Origin: Norana najaformis
Taxonomy: Eukaryota > Annelida > Clitellata > Crassiclitellata > Hormogastridae
Length of the DNA: 64,000 bases
NCBI GenBank assembly: GCA_964023275.1
Contig: OZ029918.1
Span: 17,712,361-17,776,360 of the forward strand
Direction of reading: 5' to 3'
Below the pieces are notes generated by a model. It saw only the letters and a list, made by a program, of their open reading frames with translations. It had not been told where the DNA came from and ran no database searches. Every line of letters starts with the position of its first letter. Within the stretch, counting starts at the first letter, position 1. A program made the translations under genes and the position numbers. Shown here piece by piece: positions 58,475-64,000 of the stretch.

Positions 58475-58655
58475 TGTTATTTTCTTTTCTTTAACACGAC
58501 AACTCCAATCTTGCCAGTTACCGACATTTTTATTCTTCTAGACACGTCTTTCTTATACACATAAACACGCCCCCAATCACTGTGCACACATATATACACA
58601 TCCAGTGTACGCCCTCATCCCGTCACGCCTCACCGGCTAGCAAAGCGTGCTTACA
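58475..58655 (-). repeat. 5' LTR of the Gmr1-like element, 181 bp
   Basis: Minus-strand ends TGTAAGCACGC and AAATAACA; AATAAA occurs near 58,530. The TTTGGTGGTTAAAGCGG region just inside (about 58,450-58,467) is the probable primer-binding site. Confidence 0.9.
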
Positions 58656-58860
58656 CGCATCATCGATGTTTTGCTGTTCTTGGGAGAACTTGGCATGCCT
58701 TTTAATAGTTTGTCCCATCGCATTGGTGATTCAAACAATTGAAACTTTTAGGAATCATAGAATTGCTGTCCATTCGGGACCCCACCCTCGGGAACATGCG
58801 TCTAGAGGAATCACAGAAAAGGGATTAGCTACTCCAAATTCATTAAAGGCCAGAAATGTT
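58656..58860 (+). pseudogene. ZMYM1-like hAT protein, continuation after the nest
   Basis: Reads RIIDVLLFLGELGMPFNSLS, then after a stop and frame change GNFLGIIELLSIRDPTLGNM. This follows the ERRLLSGRG segment in ZMYM1-like proteins, so it completes the gene broken at 41,670. Reading fades by 58,860; the transposase core was not found and 58,860-59,389 shows nothing clear. Confidence 0.65.
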
Positions 58861-59389
58861 CCTTTGTTAAGTAATTAAGCTTATTAAGTTGTTTTGAAAG
58901 CATGTGGCTGGGTGACTGTGGGTGTGGCTCCCCAGGTTTTTCTTTCAATTGAGGCTTCATACTTCCATTTGAACTTCTGATTGAAGTGAAGGCACACACT
59001 GACAGGAGACCATATGCTGTTTATCTAACACATGTTGCACTGTAGACTTTGTATTATAACGGGTGTTTGTACGAAACTAGGAGGGCTGTTGGAGCCCGTA
59101 AGAGGGGCGCAAAAACAGTCTTGAACCACCTTATAAAATTCCTCACAGAGGTCCTGCCGACGAGAGGGATGGATTAGTAACTAACATATTTCATGGCAAA
59201 GTCCATTATATGTACCTCAGAAAGTGGAGAAAGTTTAGCGGTTATTCTTTTAAATGTCCTCCACCCTAAAGAAGTAACTTATCTCGGGAAACTAAAACCG
59301 ATTAAATAAGCATCAACTAAAGTGAGGAAAATATTTTGAAGAATTGTGACATGAGTCTCTTATGTTGTTTGTGCGAATGTGGAAAGAAT

Positions 59390-60690
59390 ACACTGGACAA
59401 CAAAGATTTTGCTTCTGAACATTTTTTGGTATATCTTGTAGATTTTTGGCCACTGACCATTAAAAAATCACACTCAAATTTTCCTATTACGCACCGTTTT
59501 TGGGAATAGCCTATTACGTGATTTCCTCTCACATTTCAGTCTACTAATACGTTTCGCACAAAGAACTGTTTTCTTTAGTCCAGGCATGCCTGGCATTCAC
59601 TCAGCGCAGGTTGCATAACGTGCAATGGAAATGCTAAAGCTTAGGCATGACTGGATGCTGGCAGGAAAGGCTATTAAAGCAACTCGCATGTCTCTGGTTT
59701 CTCTGCTAAAAATAAGAAATTTGTTGAATACCCCCAATCTGCCTTCAGCCATGAGATCAGTGCCGCATGACGACAATTTGCCAGTACCAAAGCCACCAGA
59801 GACACGAAGCCTAGACGAGGCAGACGAAGATGCCATAATGCACGAGCCAGATGTGGAAAACGACATTGATCTAGATTTAGAACCGCTTATGTCCGGTGAG
59901 CCTCATCTGAATCTGATAACACAGTCAGAATTAAGTGGAACATAAATCACTTGTTGGTACAAGAAAGATATGTTGCCTCCTCTTCATATAAAATTCGGAC
60001 CGATGAGAAATTTCGTGAAAGCGATGAACAAGGGAGGTGAAGGATTTCAATGTTTGAGAACAATTTTTATAAAAATAATTGACGCCAAGATTGAGGAAGG
60101 CATTTTTGTTGGTCCACAAGCGACACGTCATCAATGACAAGCGGTTCAAAGATCTGCTAGTGGAGCCAGAATAAATCGCATGGAAGGCATTCAAGGGTGT
60201 TGTTGAGAATTTTCTTGGCAACTACAGAGCACCAAACTACGTTCAGATGGTTGGCAACATAACATGTCCAAGCATACAAAACCATGAAGTGCAACATGTC
60301 ACTGAAGATTCAGTTTTTGCAATCTTACTTGGTCTTCTTCACTGATAATCTTGGTGCAGTCAGTGACGAGCATGGTAAATGGTGATGATGGAAAAGGGGT
60401 ATCAGGGCAACTGGAATCTATCAGTGCTGGCCAAATATTGTTGGAGACTGAAACGATAAGCATCAGATGCTAAGCACAAGCGAAAATCAGCAGCAAAGCA
60501 CTTTTAGCTCAGTTAAACTAATGCAATGTGTCAGCATCATTGTGCGATTAAATTCAATACGTTAATTTCATGCTTCTCCAAATTCCTACGTGATATAGTC
60601 AATCTGACATATTTGTGTTCAGCTTGAAGCTGTCTATCGTAATCAGCACAAAAATTGCCCGGAAGCAAAACTTTTCAAAAAATGTTGTTT
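59390..60690 (+). pseudogene. GERFHQ-family transposon, copy 2, decayed
   Basis: Opens with ACACTGGACAACAAAGATTT and TTGCTTC (59,390-59,415), like the terminus of copy 1. Coding blocks: PNLPSAMRSVPHDDNLPVPK near 59,735, HLNLITQSEL near 59,910, then LPPLHIKFGPMRNFVKAMNK near 59,975, KIEEGIFVGPQ near 60,090, NMSLKIQFLQSYLVFF near 60,290 and LGAVSDEHG near 60,350. The Cys-rich N-terminus is missing, and the middle (from ITQSEL to LPPLHIK) is deleted. Several stops and frame changes follow. GGAAGCAAAACTTTTC near 60,663 may be the remains of the other TIR. Confidence 0.65.
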
Positions 60691-62404
60691 TATGGATATA
60701 TTAAAAGATTAATGTACCTTTGACAGAGGTTCATGAGAAAAAACTGCAGCTGTATATAAGCAAGCTAAGACACTTAGCATCAAAGAAAATACGTACTGCT
60801 GCTAAGAAGAAACTGATTTAGACTGGTGGAATCATCGGTGCTGTAGTAGCTCTTGACCTTTCCTTCCTAGATTCGATTCTAAATCTCAATCATTAGGATT
60901 GAGAAGTCAAAGGAGGGTTTAGTCGATCCCAAACAAATTGAGAAATAGGAGGAAACCAGAACAGATGTTGAACTAGGCAGAACTTTATCAAAATTAGATG
61001 GCAAAATCTACGATATACTACTGTACATAGTTAGTAATATTGTTCACGACGAAAAGCAAACTTGTTTTCAAATAGTTTTAGTCGATTTCTAAATATTGAT
61101 GAACTAGCATTATATCAAAATTTACTTCTAAAATGGCGATAAAAACAGAATATGTGGAGAGCGACAGCTTAAATTCATAGATTTCTAGGTGCTAAGCACA
61201 GTTCCAAAGAAATGGAAATCTCACGCTTCACGTCTTTTGATGCACATTAAAAATAACCCAGATTTGACTTAGAGCGACAAGGGATATGTCTTGAACTATA
61301 CGTCGATTTCTAAAACCCATGCCGTGGATTTGGTAAACGACTTACTCAGAAAAAAGAATGTCGACTCCAAGACCTAACCGTTGTCCTTACCTTTCCAAAC
61401 AAGGAGAAATTAAATTTTCAGATTAATTTTATGTACCTATTCCTGATCGCTCATGCGATTTTTTAGAGGCTGTCTAAAGGTGTAGTCTTTGCAACTTCGG
61501 ACCAGGATTAGTTAAAACCGAATCGACTGCAATGTCTTGTTTTATGAGTGTTTTGCATTGATGTTCAAAGATGTTGCATCGGCTGTTTCCTACCACACAT
61601 TTTGCACCAGTGTTTACCGGAAACGAAAAGGCGAGCTTGTTCACATTTTGAACATTCTTTTTGAATCATGCAAGTAATACAAACCAATCGCTCAACAACA
61701 ACTTTTTCTATTACGCTGAACAACTTCTATATTGTCAGCAGTATCGATATATATAAAAAACTTGTTACTTATTTGTTAGGATCATTATCATATTTTGTAA
61801 AATATGCAATGTAAGTTCTGAGAAATTTTAATGGTACAATATGGTACAATATGTATGCTTGTATGTATCTATATACGTATGTAAAATTGTATGAATGCAT
61901 GCATATATGCATGTTTGCATAATTAATATAGCGCGTTTTAAATACATCACCGATGCTGCACGTACGACTATCTGCCTGATCTAAATAAGTGTGTAAGTCA
62001 GTCAGAAAATGTGTAGAGATATGCATATGATCACTGTATTTATCTCAACAGTCTGCAAACAGAATAGATAACGAATGAAGTACGAAGCTGAAAACAAGTT
62101 AAGATTTTCATACTTCTTCTATTCTGTAGACTTTCTGTAGGCGTTCCTTCTGAATCCACCAGTTTTCCCTTCCTTAAAGAACAAAAATTACCGTATAAGT
62201 GTTTTACGTATTTGCATTTCTATATCGTTGATTGTGCAAATAAGTATTGTGTGTGAGAAAGAGAGAGAGACAGACAGACAGACAGAGACAGAGATAGAGT
62301 AAAAGACAACGAGACAGAGACAGAGACAGCAAGACAGAGAGAGAGAGAGAAATACAAATGATAGATGTAAAATTTAACATGTTATTACAATATAAATTTT
62401 CTTA
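60691..62404. other. No recognisable gene
   Basis: AT-rich sequence without coding similarity. A GA/GACA microsatellite occupies 62,255-62,352. Confidence 0.5.
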
Positions 62405-62671
62405 ATGAATATAAATTTGTATGTACATGCACATTGGTTTCCTCTTTCTATCGATCTGACCTGTTTGTCTTTTGTTTCTTCTTCTGCTTATTATTGTAAG
62501 ACGTGCGTCAGTAGCTCGCCGTCTGAATTGTTGCTCGATTTATTTCATAAATCGGATATGCTTGAAAAAGCTACTGCATGCAGTTGCGAACCGTTTATTT
62601 TAACCGCGTCTGAGCAGCGAATTAATTCGTTATATCGTCATGCTCAAAGTCGTAGGCCTATGCTAAAATAA
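62405..62671 (+). other. Possible terminal exon, unknown protein
   Basis: A pyrimidine-rich tract ending TTATTATTGTAAG (62,447-62,501) could be a splice acceptor. After it the frame reads SSSPSELLLDLFHKSDMLEK and SEQRINSLYRHAQSRRPMLK and stops at a TAA overlapping AATAAA (62,668-62,674). The composition is protein-like and unlike nearby low-complexity frames. I do not recognise it. From 62,675 to 63,841 I see no gene. Confidence 0.3.
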
Positions 62672-63724
62672 AGCAACACTAGTTTGCAATACTAATTTAT
62701 ACGTATCAATACATTTAATTTAGCGCATCACAAAGCACTGCTTACATGATTATTATTTAAACGTGTAAACACAATTGCATTTTAAGACGATACTAAAATG
62801 TATGTTACACAGAATCAAATGCAATACTGTTTAAATGCATTGGAAAACCGTTGCAGTAAGATAGTCCAACATAGAAGGCATGCTAAGCAATATAGACCTA
62901 TATTTATGCAAGATTTATAATTTGTTTTCTTGGAAAGCATAAAGTAATTTGTTTAACATCAGCTATGTAATATAATCAATCTAATCTTATGACTTCTATA
63001 GCATAGTCAACATATTACATAAAGCAACATGATCGCTTCTAAGAAAAATTGCATTCCAAATTATTATCAATTACAGAAGCATGATTGAAAAGGCATAGGC
63101 ATGATCGTGTGGAATTACATCTATATTACAAATTAAAATTAAAATCATTGAACTGCTTAGCTAAAACAATACAAAGTATAGGCCTAACACATATTTAATT
63201 GTTGTACTAGCAGTTCAGATCCTCATCTACGGCTTCGATTCAGCCATGCACTGAACGATGGCGGTCGTTGAACAAGTGGCTATCGCTGTTTTAATGTAGA
63301 TTTTATGCCAAGCACATAACCTGTTAATCATAGACTTTGATCTGGTCGTTTTCTTCAGACAAATGCAGGGTAGGAAACAACGGTTGGTGTCTAAGATGAT
63401 GGTGCCTAAATCATTTACTGTTGATTAAATTTGTGCTAAAAGCATGCGCCGTGAAGAAAGTCATCACCGTCGTCTTTTTCTTTTTATTCTTTTTCTTCTT
63501 CTGCCACAAAGCATGTGATCTTAAAGCCAAGTCGCATTTCTGCAGTGGATGAATATCGTTCTATTTGAGCAGCACCATATGTGATTTGGCAAGGGGAAGG
63601 CCCTTATATGCCAATGTTAAGAAAATGAAGTCGCTAACACTTCATACCTGTGGCTGCCTCTCGATGGTAGCTTAAGGGTCTGTCTTCTACTTGTATCATC
63701 ATCATAATCATCAGCACCTTCATC

Positions 63725-63800
63725 ATCATCAGCAGCAGCAGCTTCTTCTTCTTCTTCTTCTCCTCCTCCACCTCCTCCTCCTCCTTCTTCTTCGCGCTGG
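63725..63800. repeat. Trinucleotide-rich tract (CTT/CTC/CAG)
   Basis: ATCATC, AGCAGCAGCAGC, then CTT and CTC runs, just beyond the GPCR tail. Charged open frames on the minus strand here reflect composition. Confidence 0.85.
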
Positions 63801-63841
63801 GCCGGGTAACCTCCGTTCTCGCATTGGGCACGGCGTAGTGT

Positions 63842-64000
63842 TCACTGAAGCGGAACCTGCGATTCCATAACCGAACTGAGTGAGATGGAAACGTAGGTTT
63901 TTGATATTAGGCACGGTAGGACCCGCCGGACCTCTGAAAGTTTTCGTTCATCCAAGCATAGAGGAATGGGTTGTAGATAGTCGAGCTCATCGCCGTGACA
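63842..64000 (-). CDS. Rhodopsin-class GPCR, TM7 and C-terminal tail (partial, window edge)
   Basis: At the edge the minus strand reads VTAMSSTIYNPFLYAWMNEN, the end of transmembrane helix 7 with the NPxxY motif (NPFLY) and the start of helix 8. The STIYNPFLYAWMNENF wording is typical of neuropeptide receptors of the NPY/RYamide/luqin kind, a tentative call. In frame the sequence then gives FQRSGGSYRA and a stop at 63,907-63,909. Shifting by one base near 63,937 gives SEVRRVLPCLISK and a tail ending at 63,842, more like a receptor. Either a base is missing or an intron or short tail exists here. It is the only likely single-copy host gene. Confidence 0.65.
   Translation of the reverse strand, partial: CHGDELDYLQPIPLCLDERKLSEVRRVLPCLISKTYVSISLSSVMESQVPLQ

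Larger units (their letters stand above)
41671..58655 (-). mobile_element. Gmr1-like Ty3/Gypsy retrotransposon, interrupted by a PolB element
   Basis: The two LTRs (41,671-41,852 and 58,475-58,655) enclose gag, protease, integrase, RT and RNase H, all on the minus strand. The order gag-PR-IN-RT-RH differs from normal Gypsy, where IN is last, and is that of Gmr1-like elements (known from cod, sea urchin and ascidians). Without the 10.7-kb insertion and its duplication it is about 6.3 kb. It lies inside a ZMYM1-like hAT gene: the left flank reads KWYNILK and the right flank RIIDVLLFLG. No target duplication longer than about one base is evident. Confidence 0.85.

Noticed and set aside
62255..62352. 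Regular GACA/GAGA spacing suggesting a CRISPR-like array
   Set aside because: A plain microsatellite without unique spacers, in an animal genome.

Overview
This is a window of a large, repeat-rich animal genome, most likely a marine invertebrate. There are no bacterial features. The coding sequence is almost wholly transposon-derived: Ty3/Gypsy elements, EN-RT LINEs of L2/CR1 and I-like types, hAT elements, Polinton/Maverick-type DNA polymerase B (PolB), and a tRNA-derived SINE. Several genes are split by introns with GT/AG borders, and microsatellites and minisatellites are common. The only likely host gene is the 3' end of a rhodopsin-class GPCR at the right edge. No species can be named from the sequence alone.

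Layout. 1-3,983: decayed Maverick/Polinton-type integrase (+) and PolB (-) lying tail to tail. 4,090-5,345: tandem repeats, a Gypsy RNase H relic and a tRNA-derived SINE. 8,390-10,470: decayed copy of a repetitive protein family with FDT-AS and CR-H motifs, interrupted by a LINE 3' end. 12,305-19,670: a DNA transposon with short terminal inverted repeats (TIRs) encoding a GERFHQ-motif protein, split by a Gypsy element whose 1,504-codon polyprotein is open. 19,750-27,345: fragments of at least three LINEs. 28,153-32,820: an I-like LINE with endonuclease, reverse transcriptase and RNase H, ending in eight 46-bp repeats. 34,452-36,740: another decayed reverse transcriptase. 37,631-40,187: a broken hAT transposase with one recognisable terminus.

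40,344-58,860 is a three-layer nest. A ZMYM1-like hAT gene is split by a Gypsy element with 182-bp LTRs and the unusual pol order PR-IN-RT-RH (Gmr1-like), with a SCAN-like gag. The gag of that element is split by a 10,694-bp element with 1.08-kb TIRs and a near-perfect 6-bp target duplication. This innermost element carries one recognisable gene, a PolB of the Polinton type whose 5' part is divided into small, mostly phase-1 exons, two of which are a tandem duplication. The PolB reading frame is broken several times, yet the two TIRs are nearly identical.

59,390-60,690 is a second GERFHQ element in the opposite orientation. 60,690-63,840 is mostly non-coding, with one possible terminal exon. 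63,842-64,000 is the GPCR end.

The parts do not form a host pathway. What can be read is the order of insertion: hAT, then Gmr1-like Gypsy, then PolB element; and GERFHQ transposon, then Gypsy. The most unusual objects are the PolB-only TIR element with its exon duplication and terminal 28-bp iterons, the Gmr1-like pol order, and the GERFHQ transposon whose ends can be read directly.
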